Of a DNA stretch of 64,000 nt, positions 12,215 to 23,345 are shown piece after piece. The position numbers and the translations under genes were made by a program. How positions within the stretch are numbered: position 1 is the stretch's first letter; the number at the start of each line of letters is the position of its first letter. Source of the stretch: Panax quinquefolius (taxonomy: Eukaryota; Streptophyta; Magnoliopsida; Apiales; Araliaceae); contig CM035170.1 in assembly GCA_020205615.1 (NCBI GenBank), positions 62,609,322 through 62,673,321 on the forward strand, written 5' to 3'. Below the pieces are notes generated by a model. It did no database searches. It had not been told where the DNA came from and saw nothing but the letters and a program-made list of their open reading frames with translations.

Positions 12215-13941
12215 CCCACTACTTATTTATCCCACCCAAAGAAGATTTTTTGAGCTGACTAATTATCCAAATATGAACTGAAAAATAAAAACTTTTCACT
12301 TGTATGGATTCTCCTACACGTAAAACCACTAAATCATATATATCGATAGTCTATAACTTAAACTGAAATATGTGGAAAGACAATATATTTTTAAATAGTT
12401 AAGTGGCATTGTTAAAGTGAAAGATCTTTTTTGAAAGAAGGAAAAAGGGGACCGGGGCCCCAAGGAGTGGGTGAAGAACCGTTGGACATTTGACATGGGA
12501 CATACTCCAGGATCACCCTAATGAAAATACTATAGGCATATCAATTATCACTAGTATTATTAAGCAATCAAGTTACAAGAATTAGATGGTCAAAGTAGAA
12601 ATCTACACCATAGCATATACATACTCAGTAAATGTTATAAGCTTCATATCAAATTTAGTCCCATAATAGTGCAAGATCACATATCAATAAGCATAACTTT
12701 CTTCATGAAGAATGGCACATACTTCTGAACTTTGTACTATTTTAATTTGCATTCATTCGTTATTGTTTTGGTCTTATTATATTGGGAATTTGTATATTTC
12801 TCTTGGTTTGTGTCTTGGGTGCCTAGAAATGACCATAAATACATGTCATTGTGCATATGGCTAGTCCATATTATAGGGGAGACTATGGCAAAAAATTTTT
12901 GATGGTCGGGTAATTGTGAACATCGCTGATATTAACGACCTCCTATAATAAATATAGAGGACAACAATGATGTAATCCAGTTAGAGGGTGGAGATGAACC
13001 TTATGAATTGGATCCCAGATGCGGTTATTATGCGGATAACGGTGATCTTTGAGGAAGAGTTATTGACTGACACTGACACAGAATCTGAAGAAAAAGATGG
13101 TTATGAATCTCCAATACTTGTACAAAATGATTCTGACTAAGACAACGATTTTCATTAAAATGTATGTTTAGTTTTAATTGTATTATAATGAATTACATAT
13201 AGGAATGTTCTCTATATCCTTAACATGTTTATGTACCTTTCATTTATAGTTATCGTAGTGAACTATTTTGCAGTAATGTTTATGTACCTTTCATTTATAG
13301 TAATCGTAGTTAACTATTTCATACAATTAATTGTCATTATTGTCATTTTTTATAAAATGTATGTTTAGTTTTAATTGTATTACATACAATTACATATGTA
13401 CATGTTCTCTATATCCTTGACATGTTTATTTATAACTCATACTAACATCCTAAATTTTTTATTTATAGATGTCTTCTGAACCAGCAGCACGAAAGCACGG
13501 GTTGGGTCGGAGCCCTAATCATGTACCAAAGGCCCCGGCTAATCCAAATGATCGCATTCACATACAAATCCGTCCTCCTCCAGAAAGCATGTAAGTTAAA
13601 ACCATCGTGTATATATAAGGGTTTAATATTTCCATTATTATAAATATATTTTAATGTAAATTATTGTATATTGTAGTGATTTTCAAGATAGTAAAATTGT
13701 GAAGTGCATTTCACAATTATGCTTACAGAACTGGCCTACGCTAGTGATTACATGGGCGAGCACACCTCTCGCCCATAAGGATGCAGTTTGGACTGAATTT
13801 CAGGTATATTTTTTTATCACTCTGATATATAATACATAGTTAATCAAATAATATTGTTTAGTAATGTTAGATTATGGTAATATAACAGTTTTAATATTAT
13901 TATTGTTATTTTATTTGCATAAGCAGTATAGATGGGACGAC
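12215..13941 (+). mobile_element. Old CACTA element, segment 1
   Basis: From about 12,760 onward this matches the CACTA element at 44,934-51,260 (compare 12,840-12,900 with 48,510-48,570, sharing TAGTCCATATTATAGGGGAG, and 13,440-13,940 with 49,070-49,540). The match ends after GGGACGAC at 13,941 and resumes at 27,709, so the element was split by the Athila block. The left terminus is not visible; the first ~540 bases have no clear counterpart. Around 12,960-13,140 there is a degenerate acidic coding stretch (ELDPRCGYYADNGDL, then TDTESEEKDGYESP) typical of CACTA transposase C-termini. Confidence 0.7.
13469..13803 (+). pseudogene. CACTA-type transposase exons (Transposase_24-like)
   Basis: Two exons can be read. 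Exon 1 starts with ATG at 13,469 after an ATTTATAG acceptor and runs to 13,590, followed by GTAAGT. Exon 2 runs from 13,677 (after TTGTAG) to 13,803 (before GTATAT). Joined, the frame stays open and includes NHVPKAPANPNDRIHI and NWPTLVITWASTPLAHKDAV, ending in TEFQ. A third exon would begin YRWDD at 13,928 and is cut by the Athila insertion. The exon layout repeats at 49,099-49,540. This resembles the plant En/Spm-associated Transposase_24 family by context and motif; the family name is from memory and moderately sure. The protein would act in CACTA mobilisation. Confidence 0.6.
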
Positions 13942-15500
13942 TGATTAGTACTATGTTCATCTCAAGCACATTGTAGTATGTTTTTAGTTGCATTTTATTT
14001 TATTTTGCATTACTTGTAATTAGAACTCCTTTGGTGTGAAAATGCAGGAAATGGCATAAGCTTAGCTGTGGCAGGCATTATGAGAATAGCAAAGGCGTCG
14101 CACGTGAAATGAGTGAAGATGCAGAAGTGAGCAGTGATGGAAGAGCAATCAACAAGCATGTGGAACAACAAGAAATGACAGAGAACACAAGTATCTACGG
14201 ACACAGAGGCCAAGAATTGAACAAAAACCGAATATCTTGCGCCTTGCGTGCCATCACCTCTGACCGAAACACACACTCAAGGCATGGCATGACTTAATCA
14301 GCGATGCTGAGAAATTTAGATAAGCGCGCCCACACCCAGTTTGTATAGAGATCACACGCGGCCGCGCGCGTTATATACAGCAGTTACTTGACTTTTATTT
14401 TTGAATTTGAAATTCAAATGTGGTTTCATTAAAAACTATTCTGGTTGGTACCCGACAGAGATGATATACGTTTTTATCAGTTTTTCAATTAAGGAACTAG
14501 GGTTCCAAGCATAGACTAATTCTATAGAGGATTTGAGCTTAGATTCAATATTTTCCACATCTTCTCTTGAATTCATTTAATATATAAGTAATCATTTTCT
14601 TTTGCTGGAAACGATTGGAGATTTGAACAACATCTTGGAACATAATCTGCAATTGGGTTTGATCAATTCTATCTTCGCTCTCAATTGTTTTCTTTTATTT
14701 TCCATGATTTGCTATAATCCCATAATAGCTTTCGGTTCAGAAATGAACTAAACTCCATTATAAGATTCTAACGGATTTTGATATATAATCTACAATTAAT
14801 TACCTGAATACTTGGTTTCTCATTTATCATTGGGATTTCTGTTATGATTGATTGGATTGTATGAATGTTTGATCACCATTCATCTTATATGCTTATATGG
14901 AATTGAAAAATGACAGGTGAGCATGGTTGTAATCATAATAGCATGCGTTTATGAGGCTAAAATGTTTAGATTCTTATTTCGTGAACCAGATAGAAATATA
15001 TTGTTTCACTGTGTGTAGTAATATAAGAGCTTGTGCTTCAATTCAATATTGCTAAAATTTCACATAGGAATATAGTGACTTTGGCATTATTGTTGATTAT
15101 ATGATTTCTATCGCAATGTGGATGTTATTTAAACAAGTCATAATTCATTGAAAATTTATTATGTCTACATTTGTGCTCTTGGCTAATTTTCCATGATAAA
15201 TGTATGATTGTTCATGACGGCAATTTTTAGATAAAATATGAAATGAAGATAGAATCCCATTCTTTGCAAATTTGATTCATTAAATTAGTTTTGTGTTTTA
15301 TTCATTAATTGAATATAGATTAAGCATCATTGTGAAGTATTTGTTTAAGCATATAAAATAGTGATACTATTGGTGTATGATAGTTTAATTTTAAAACCTT
15401 TCTCCGTGGATCGATACCATCCTTACTCTATACTACTTGTTGACCCATGTATGCTTGCATGAGTTAGAGTCCTTTTGTTAAGACTAAAAAGGAGGCAACA
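13942..15500 (+). repeat. 5' LTR of Athila copy 1
   Basis: It starts TGATTAG directly where CACTA homology stops and ends GGAGGCAACA, six bases before the primer site; length 1,559. It contains a GC-rich CGCGGCCGCGCGCG motif at about 14,357 of the kind seen in Athila-like LTRs. No second copy is available in the window, so the left edge depends on the CACTA break point. An 88-residue minus-strand ORF and a 62-residue plus-strand ORF near 14,010-14,297 are not convincing genes. Confidence 0.65.
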
Positions 15501-15506
15501 AGTTTT

Positions 15507-15524
15507 TGGTGCCGTTATCGGGGA
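15507..15524 (+). other. Primer binding site (tRNA-Asp type)
   Basis: TGGTGCCGTTATCGGGGA is close to TGGCGCCGTTGCCGGGGA, the site typical of Athila elements and complementary to tRNA-Asp; two transitions separate them. It follows the LTR end by six bases. Confidence 0.8.
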
Positions 15525-15592
15525 AAAACGTTTAATTTTATTATTATTGTCATCAATTTTAAGCTAAATTGTATGACTTAGACAATTCTAAT

Positions 15593-18578
15593 TGTAAAAG
15601 TCGAGAAATTTGTAATTTAATTTAAATATTTATTGAATTAAATAAATATTTTAAATAATTTATTTATTAAGGAAAATAAATAATAGATGAATTGTGGTGA
15701 ATTAATTTAGTAACTAAATTAATTAATGTTAATTGAATTGAATAATGATAATGTTATTTGAAGGATTTAATTTAAGAAAATAAGTAAATTAAATCAATTG
15801 CTTAATATTTAAGAAGATAATTAAATTAAAAGAGTTGTTTGATTTAAAGGAAATAAAAATAAAATTAAATGATGTGTCTAATTTATTAATTAAACTAGGT
15901 ATATAATTATTTATTAATTATAAGATATAATGATAATAAGAATTTTATTATTATTATAAGTTATTTAAATCAGCTAAATTAAAGTTATATAAATTAACTA
16001 AATTAAAAGTGTAACAATTGGAGACTATATAATATAATAATATAAAAATAATTTAGTTTATAAAGTGGTTTGGTAGCCAAACAAGGCTTTATGGACTTTG
16101 ACATTATTCAACTGGCGTCTTTTTATTTTTCTAACTGAAAGACTACGTGGGGGAGTGGCCATGTTATTTCTACGCATTTTTTTTCTCTTAAGGCTAGTTA
16201 TCAGTATAGTGCAGAGAAGGTTTGGACAGAAAACACACAGAGTATTGAGAGTGAGAAATTGAGAGGGGAATCTCTGAGATTTCAAGAAGAAGAGGGGATT
16301 GCTAAACCTTGTTATCATATTTTGCTAGCATATAATCAAGGTATAACCTACTTTAATTTTAACTATTAAGTTTTGATATTGTTGTCGGAAGTATGTGGGA
16401 TTGTTGTTGAAAATAGATTTATATGTATTATTTTTGTAGAATCTGTTATTATCAATATATATATGTAATTGTTGGTTGCCATACACGTGAAATTGGGTTT
16501 GAGGAAGGAAATCGAAATAACAGTGTTATGTTCTCATTATATGGCTTTAGAAAGTACAAAAATTGATGCTATATATGTGTAATAATCTGTAGTTTGTTAT
16601 TCGATTGTGATAATATATTAAGAAACAAAAGCGACGTAGTTCGAATCATGTCAAATGATTAAGAAACGAATTTGTGGTGATCGAATTCGTTAAAAGTATA
16701 AAAATAAAGAAATTTGGGAAAAATATAGTTTTGATTCTTCATAATGATGTTTAAATAATGTTTTTGCATATAAAATGGTGTTTAGCATTTATAACTATAA
16801 TATGACAAAGTGTTAGATGTTGTAGTTGGGAGATTTTCTATAGAATTGGAATTTTTGGCCAAAAGCAGTGCATTTTTCGAGCTTACGTAAAACTTGAGTC
16901 AGTGCATCATGCGGTTTACCTTTGCTGGCGAAAGCGGTGTCGCTTGGTATACGATATTGATATATTACTTTCATGTGGCAAGTATGATAGCCAATCGAAA
17001 GACGAGTGAAGTGCAGCTTAATTGCAGGTCATGTGTAGCGGACTTGTGTTAGTTTAGCATGCATTTTAATGATGTTAAAACATGATATAAACTATAATAA
17101 TAGATGTCAATGTGTTGTAATGCAAAGTGTAAAGATTTGAGATAAATATTTAAATAAGTTATAAAATGAAACTAAAAGTGATGTTTTCAAAAGTTATAGA
17201 TAAACGATAAGGTTTATGTTTATTAATGTGTGATTTCAGAGGCGTTAAATATGTTAACCTAAATGGTTAGGTTTTAGGTTAGGGTTATGACATAAGTGAT
17301 GGTTTAATACCCATAGTGTTGATATTCATACAACTAATTGTTGTTGCGATTGTAATGATGTATGTAGGGTAATTGAAGATTATATTACATTTGTGTAGCT
17401 TACAAACAAGGCAAGTTCTCTAACTCTACTTTCATAATTGTGAAAGTTTCTAAACCTTAACTCCTTACAATTAAGCAAGCTTTCTAACATCATTCTTTTC
17501 ATATTGAATGCAAGTTTCCATTCCTATATTATTATTGTACAAGTTTTTAAAATTGAGCAAGCCTAATCTATCTTGAATATGTTTGTGCAAGCTCTTGTAA
17601 CCTAATTCGTTACATCTAGCAAGCTTTACTTTCCTTATTATCATTCCAAGCATATATTTTTCTAACACATTGATTCATAGAAGATTGTTCTAAACTCCTT
17701 TGAATATAGCACTTGGCATGTATATCATATTATTTAGTTATATATTGTTAAATAACCTATCTTTGACTTTGATAGCCTTGTTCAGTTATACATTCTCGTA
17801 TTAAACCTTTAGTGTTGGAATTTGAATAAGTGTTCTAAAATTCTAGAAACACTGATAAGCTAGTTCCAAACTAAACTTTCTATAGTGCAGAAATTCTAAA
17901 TTCAAACTGAGACGAACAACCCTAACATAGGGGATTTTGTACGTGTAACATTTAGATGTTTGTGCACAATACATGGTACAAAGGGCTGACCCCCTTGGGT
18001 ACGTTAAGACGAATTTGTATAGTCTAATAACTGTTAATGTTAAAGTAATAATACCTAAACAACATGGACATAGTTCGTGGTCTTAAGACCCTCAGATAAT
18101 TAAAGTTCGAACTTGTTTTCTATTTTGATTCGTAGAACAAATTCTTTATTATTCAGTATTCGTTGTTCACTCTCATGTTGTTATTATACTATCTTTATGT
18201 CAGTGAGCAATTGTTTGCTCACTCTTGCAATTAAACAATGCAGCTAAAGTCGAAAGAGGTGATGAGCCATCTACTAGCAATGGAAAGAACAAGATGTCTA
18301 TGTGATGAAGAATTAGTTAAAGTTTATTTAAATGCTTGAAGTTTTAAGACTTGTTTTATTTTATAATGTATTCCGCAAACTGATGTAATAGTTTTAAGGT
18401 TAGATTACCTGGGATTTATTTTGAGATTATGATGTAACCCTTTAATGGGAGAGATTATTGTGTAAGTTATTTAAATTATATCTTTATTCTTTGATTATGG
18501 GTAGTAAGATATAATAGTTTTTGATAATTAAGCACCAAATCCTATGGGAATGAAGTACCTAGATTTGGGGGTGTCACA
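15593..18578 (+). repeat. 5' LTR of the deleted element
   Basis: A 2,986-base LTR bounded by TGTAAAAGTCGAG and GGGGGTGTCACA. The last 1,371 bases recur at 19,201-20,571. Between about 17,395 and 17,650 a GCAAGYTTTCTAAC-like motif recurs at loose 40-50 base spacing. The left 1.6 kb is AT-rich and non-coding; the 86-residue minus-strand ORF at 16,058-16,318 has no recognisable domain. Confidence 0.75.
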
Positions 18579-18581
18579 CGT

Positions 18582-18592
18582 TGGTATCAAAG
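18582..18592 (+). other. Primer binding site (tRNA-Met type)
   Basis: TGGTATCAAAG lies three bases after the LTR end at 18,578 and fits the start of the common TGGTATCAGAGC primer site. Confidence 0.75.
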
Positions 18593-18808
18593 TTTTAGGT
18601 TATGAACCTTAGGTGGGGAAACCTTAGGAAGTAGCCTTTAAGGAAACAGAAAACATAGAGGTGTTTAACTCTTATCGGGTTTTAAGGAATGGATTAAGGC
18701 ATCCATTGAAACTAAACAATAAAAGACATTATGTGCTATGTGTTAATAACTGATGTGCTCGCGAGTATCGATAATGTTAAGTAAAATTTAAAATATTTTG
18801 TTGTCAGG

Positions 18809-19167
18809 ATGTCTGACGAAGGAAGATCCAGTCCAGCTAGAAAGGTGATACCTCAGGTACCTAGAGATGATTTAACCACAGGATATTCACGTGAGTGCGG
18901 GAGCGCGATTTATCCGGAGGATGAGCTCATGATCGATCCCGAGGAGGATAGTCATGAGGAGATAGAGGAGGATGATGATGATGAGGATCCTGAGGAGTTT
19001 CCACCAAACTCTGTATCGGCTGAGATGTATGACATTCTGTATGACCGTAACATAGAGTTATAGGATAATGTTGAGAAGCTGAATGAGATGGTTGAGATGT
19101 ATCACATTGCATTGGAACAGAAGGATGTGGAAATTCAGGAATTTGATTCAAAACTCGGAAACACATA
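18809..19167 (+). pseudogene. Gag N-terminal fragment, acidic and coiled-coil-like
   Basis: The frame opens MSDEGRSSPARKVIPQVP, continues into a strongly acidic run (EEIEEDDDDEDPEEFPP), then MYDILYDRNIEL and, after a TAG stop at 19,061, DNVEKLNEMVEMYHIALEQK, a heptad-like stretch. The stop is one base from CAG. The minus-strand frame at 36,506-36,273 in the element at 31.8-40.8 kb has the same architecture (acidic run, then VLYDQNVELQNRIHELEE), so both come from chromovirus-type gag leaders. The rest of gag and all of pol are deleted. Confidence 0.6.
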
Positions 19168-19200
19168 ATAGGATCTAGTTCATACCAAGGGTCAGTCAAC

Positions 19201-20571
19201 TAAGGTTTATGTTGATTAATGTGTGATTTCAGAGGCGTTAAATATGTTAACCTAAATGGTTAGGTTTTAGGTTAGAGTTATGACATAAGTGATGGTTTAA
19301 TACCCATAGTGTTGATATTCATACAACTAATTGTTGTTGCGATTGTAATGATATATGAAGGGTAATTGAAGATTATATTACATTTGTGTAGCTTACACAC
19401 AAGGCAAGCTCTCTAACTCTACTTTCATAATTGTGCAAGTTTCTAAACCTTAACTCCTTACAATTGAGCAAGTTTTCTAACTTCATTATTTTCATATTGA
19501 ATGCAAGTTTCCATTCCTATATTATTATTGTACAAGTTTTTAAAATTGAGCAAGCCTAATCTATGTTGAATATGTTTGTGCAAGCTCTTGTAACCTAATT
19601 CGTTACATCTAGCAAGCTTTACTTTCCTTATTATCATTCAAAGCATATATTTTTTTAACACATTGATTCATAGAAGATTGTTCTAAACTCCTTTGAATAT
19701 AGCACTTGGCATGTATATTATGTTATTTAGTTATATATTGTTAAATATCCTATCTTTGACTTTGATAGCCTTGTTCAGTTATACATTCTCGTATTAAACC
19801 TTTATTGTTGGAATTTAAATAAGTGTTTTAAAATTCTAGAAACATTGATAAGCTAGTTCCAAACTAAACTTTCAATAGTGCGGAAATTCTAAATTCAAAC
19901 TGAGACGAACAACCCTAACATAGGGGATTTTGTACGTGTAACATTTAGATGTTTGTGCACAATACATGGTACAAAGGGCTGTCCCCCTTGGGTACGTTAA
20001 GAAGAATTTGTATAGTCTAATGACTGTTAAGGTTAAGGTAATAATACCTAAACACCGTGGACATAGTTCGTGGTCTTAAGACCCTCAGATAATTAAAGTT
20101 CGAACTTGTTTTCTATTTTGATTCTTAAAATAAATTCTTTATTATTCAGTATTCGTTGTTCACTATCATGTTGTTATTATACTATCTTTATGTCAGTGAG
20201 AAATTGTTTGCTCACCCTTGCAATTAAACAATGCAGCTAAAGTCAAAAGAGGTGATGAGCCATCTACTAGCAAGGGAAAGAGCAAGATGTCTAAGTGATG
20301 AAGAATTAGTTAAAGTTTATTTAAATGCTTGAAGTTTTAAGACTTGTTTTATTTTATAATGTATTCCGCAAACTGATGTAATAATTTTAAGGTTAGATTA
20401 CCTAGGATTTATTTTGAGATTATGATGTAACCCTTTAATGGGAGAGATTATTATTTAAGTTATTTAAATTATGTCTTTATCATTTGATTATGGGTAGTTA
20501 GATATAATAGTTTTTGATAAGTGAGCACCAAATCCTGTGGGAATGAAGTACCTGGATTTGGGGCTTTCACA
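19201..20571 (+). repeat. Partial 3' LTR of the deleted element
   Basis: It matches 17,208-18,578 almost base for base, with scattered transitions and a few small indels. It lacks the first ~1,615 bases of the LTR. The left border at 19,200 is a deletion junction with gag, not an LTR start; the right border is the true end, followed by the CTAAT duplication. Confidence 0.85.
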
Positions 20572-20615
20572 CTAATCTTGTCTCATTTCTATTTTTGTTT
20601 CTTATTTCAGGCACT

Positions 20616-22040
20616 CGTATATAGTATATTCGTACTCGATCCTCCAATCCTGAGTTAACACCTTTACAGGACAATATCAATGGCAGGGGTTGGAAATCAA
20701 GAGCATGTAGAAATATACAAGCAGAGTTAGAAACCACAACATCTACTATGGCTGCCTAAGAGCAAAGGGAGGAACAAAGGGCTTTAAGAGATTATTCGAT
20801 GCCGAATATTAATGGATTGCAGTCAAGTATAGTCAGACCAGCGATAGCAGCCAATACCTTCGAGATTCAGTTGGGCACTATTCAAATGGTGCAGAATTCG
20901 GTACAGTTTGGGGGTGCTGCTATAGAAGATCCAAATGAACACCTTTTGAGCTTCATCGAAATATGTGATACTTTCAGATACAACGGGGTGACAGAGGATG
21001 CAATCAAACTAAGGTTGTTTCCATTTTCACTTCGAGATAAAGCTAGAAGTTAGCTTCACTCTTTACGTCAGGGATCTATCACCACATGGGAGGACCTAGC
21101 ACAGAAATTCTTAGCTAAATTCTTTCCAATGGCTAAGACTGCAAAGTTGAGGACAACAATTTCCCAATTTGAGCAGCAACAGGGTGAATCATTATATGAA
21201 GCCTGGGAGAGGTATAAGGAATTGATAAGGAAGTGTCCACACCATGGCATGCCAGATTGGATGGTTATCAACACATTTTATAATGGATTTGGATGGCAGT
21301 CAAGACCGATTATAGATGTAGCTGCAGGAGGAGCTCTATGAGCGAAGAGGTATGAAGAGGCATATAATCTCATAGAGACAATGTCAGCTAATGATTTCCA
21401 AAATCCACCAGCCAGAATTCCATAGCCCAAAGTTGCAGGTTTGTTAGAAGTGGATGTTATCACTCAATTGTCAGCATAAATGGCATTTATGGCAAAGAAG
21501 ATTGACTCATTGACAGACACCAAGGCGAAGACAGTTGCATTTGTGTGTAAGCTATGTTCAGGATCACATTCAACGGACCAATGTGATATTAATTCGGAGT
21601 CTGTGCAATATGTGAGCAACTATAGGATGAATCAAGGTCAATTTCAGAACACATATAACTCCAACAACCGCAACCATCCAAACTTCAGTTGGTCAAATAA
21701 CCAAGGAAATCAACAAAGTCAGTTTCAACCAAATAACCAATTTCAGTCACAGTCAGCTCAGCAAAAGTTTGCACCAAGACCACCTTATCCACCTGGATTT
21801 TCTCAATAACAACATCATACTCCAGTTGCACCTCAGCAAGAAAAAAAATCAGAAATGGAGGAGATGATGATGAAATACATGGCAAACACAGAGGTGATGA
21901 GTAAAAGTCAAGCAGTGGCTATTAAAAATCTGGAAACACAAATGGGTCAGATGGCTAGCATGCACAACAACAGACCCCAGGGTTCATTGCCAAGTACAAT
22001 AGAGGCAAATCCAAGAAGAGAAGGGAAGGAACAATGTTAG
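20616..22040 (+). pseudogene. Athila gag
   Basis: The frame runs through RTRSSNPELTPLQ at about 20,620, IVRPAIAANTFEIQ, VQFGGAAIEDPNEH, RLFPFSLRDKARS, ITTWEDLAQKFLAKFFPMAK, GESLYEAWERYKELIRKCP and a Cys-rich CKLCSGSHSTDQC zinc-knuckle-like segment near 21,550, then a Q/N-rich tail. It is interrupted by single-base stops at about 20,757, 21,051, 21,424, 21,478 and 21,807 plus an indel near 21,338. Most stops lie one transition from CAG, CAA or TGG. Gag would form the particle; this copy cannot. Confidence 0.85.
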
Positions 22041-22059
22041 GCGATCACACTCAGGTCTG

Positions 22060-22140
22060 GGAAACAGGTTACATGAAATCAACCAGGCGCGCCCGCGCCA
22101 TGTTTATAAGGGGAAGACGCGCGGCCGCGCAAGATAGAAA
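22060..22140 (+). other. GC-rich palindromic motif between gag and protease
   Basis: GGCGCGCCCGCGCC at 22,087 and GACGCGCGGCCGCGCA at about 22,116 flank ATGTTTATAAGGGG. The Athila LTR at 14,322-14,366 has a similarly arranged pair of GCGCGCCC and GCGGCCGCGCGCG. In an AT-rich element this doubled motif stands out. It may be coding remnant or a structural RNA element; role unknown. Confidence 0.5.
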
Positions 22141-22142
22141 AT

Positions 22143-23345
22143 TTGTCTACTGAGAAAGTAAATGATGAAGAGTTCTTTCAACAGCAAAAAGAGGAGAATA
22201 AAGAAGGTTCAGTTGAGAAGCTCGTGAATAAAATACCACCAGTTCATGCTCCAGTTCCTTATCCACAGAGATTGCACAAGAAGAGGGAAGACATGCAGTT
22301 TAGTAAGTTCTTGGAGGTATTCAAAAAGCTGCAGATTAACATACCTTTCAGTGAGGCATTGGAAGAGATTCCTAGTTATGCAAAGTTCATGAAGGGTATT
22401 TTGTTAAGGAAGAAGAGATTAGAAGATTTTGAGACAGTGGCCTTGATAGAGGAATACAGTGCAGTGCTTCAACGCAAATTACCTCCAAAGCTGAAGGATT
22501 CGGGCAATTTCACAATACCATGCACAATTGGAAAGATGAGTTTCAGTAAATGTTTTGTGTGATCTTGGAGCAAGTATCAATTTGATGCCCTTGTCAATAT
22601 TTAATCAGTTGGGGTTGCCAGCTCCATGGCCGATAGGTCTATCATTTATCCACGAGGAATTGTTGAAGATGTTTTGGTAAAAGTTGATAAATTCATTTTT
22701 CCGGCTTATTTCATCATTTTAAATTATGAAGAAGATAGGAGTATACCAATCATACTTGGAAGACCATTCCTAGCCACAGGAAGGACCTTGATAGACGTTC
22801 AGAAAGGGGAACTCACAATGCATGTTAATGATCAGGAAGTTACCTTCAACATATTCAAGGCAATGAAATTCCCGACAGATGAAGAGGAATGCTTCAGGGT
22901 TGATATGGTGGACAAGGTCTTAAATGATGAAGTAGAGAGTTTGGTAGATCATGAATCGTTGAGAAGTTTTATTACTGGAAATTCAGAACTAGAGGATGAG
23001 GAATTTGAAGAATTTGTGCACTTTATTGATACTACTCCACAATTCAAAAAATTCAAAACTCCTATTGAGCCATTGAAGAAAGCTGGAGAGACGTCAGTGA
23101 AATTGAAGCCATCTTTTGAGATACCTCCGGAAATTGAATTGAAACCACTTCCATACCATTTGAGGTATGCATTTTTAAATAAAAATTCAAAGTTACCTGT
23201 GATTATTTCTTCTGCACTAACATCTTTTCAGGAAGAAAAACTGCTACGAGTCCTTAGAGAGTTCAAGTCAGCTATTGGATGGACTATAACGAGATATAAA
23301 GGATCGATCCTTCTTTTTGTATGCATAAGATCTGTTGGAAGATGA
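22143..23345 (+). pseudogene. Athila protease and linker to RT
   Basis: The first frame (22,143-22,562) ends in NFTIPCTIGKMSFSKC; one base later, in the next frame, CDLGASINLMPLSIFNQLGL gives the D-L-G-A protease active site near 22,560. A second frame from 22,626 holds YPRGIVEDVLVKVDKFIFP and IILGRPFLATGRTLIDVQKG, the conserved C-terminal half of the Athila protease domain, followed by about 140 residues of linker rich in acidic residues and the approach to RT (FQEEKLLRVLREFKSAIGWT). A frameshift at about 22,556 breaks the active site from its upstream frame. Confidence 0.85.

Larger units (their letters stand above)
15593..20571 (+). mobile_element. Deleted LTR retroelement inside Athila
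   Basis: Starts TGTAAAAG and ends CTTTCACA, flanked by the 5-base target duplication CTAAT (15,588-15,592 and 20,572-20,576). Removing it rejoins the Athila leader. It has a 5' LTR (15,593-18,578), a TGGTATCAAAG primer site, the start of gag, then directly a partial 3' LTR (19,201-20,571) that corresponds to 17,208-18,578. All of pol, the polypurine tract and the first ~1,615 bases of the 3' LTR are missing, so it is a deletion derivative of a chromovirus-like element. Confidence 0.85.

Noticed and set aside
14010..14297. Overlapping ORFs of 88 (minus) and 62 (plus) residues
   Set aside because: They fall in the Athila LTR; no domain, and neither is supported by a second copy.
18809..19063. 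A host acidic protein gene
   Set aside because: Its place right after an LTR and primer site, and a matching frame in another LTR element, mark it as a gag remnant.
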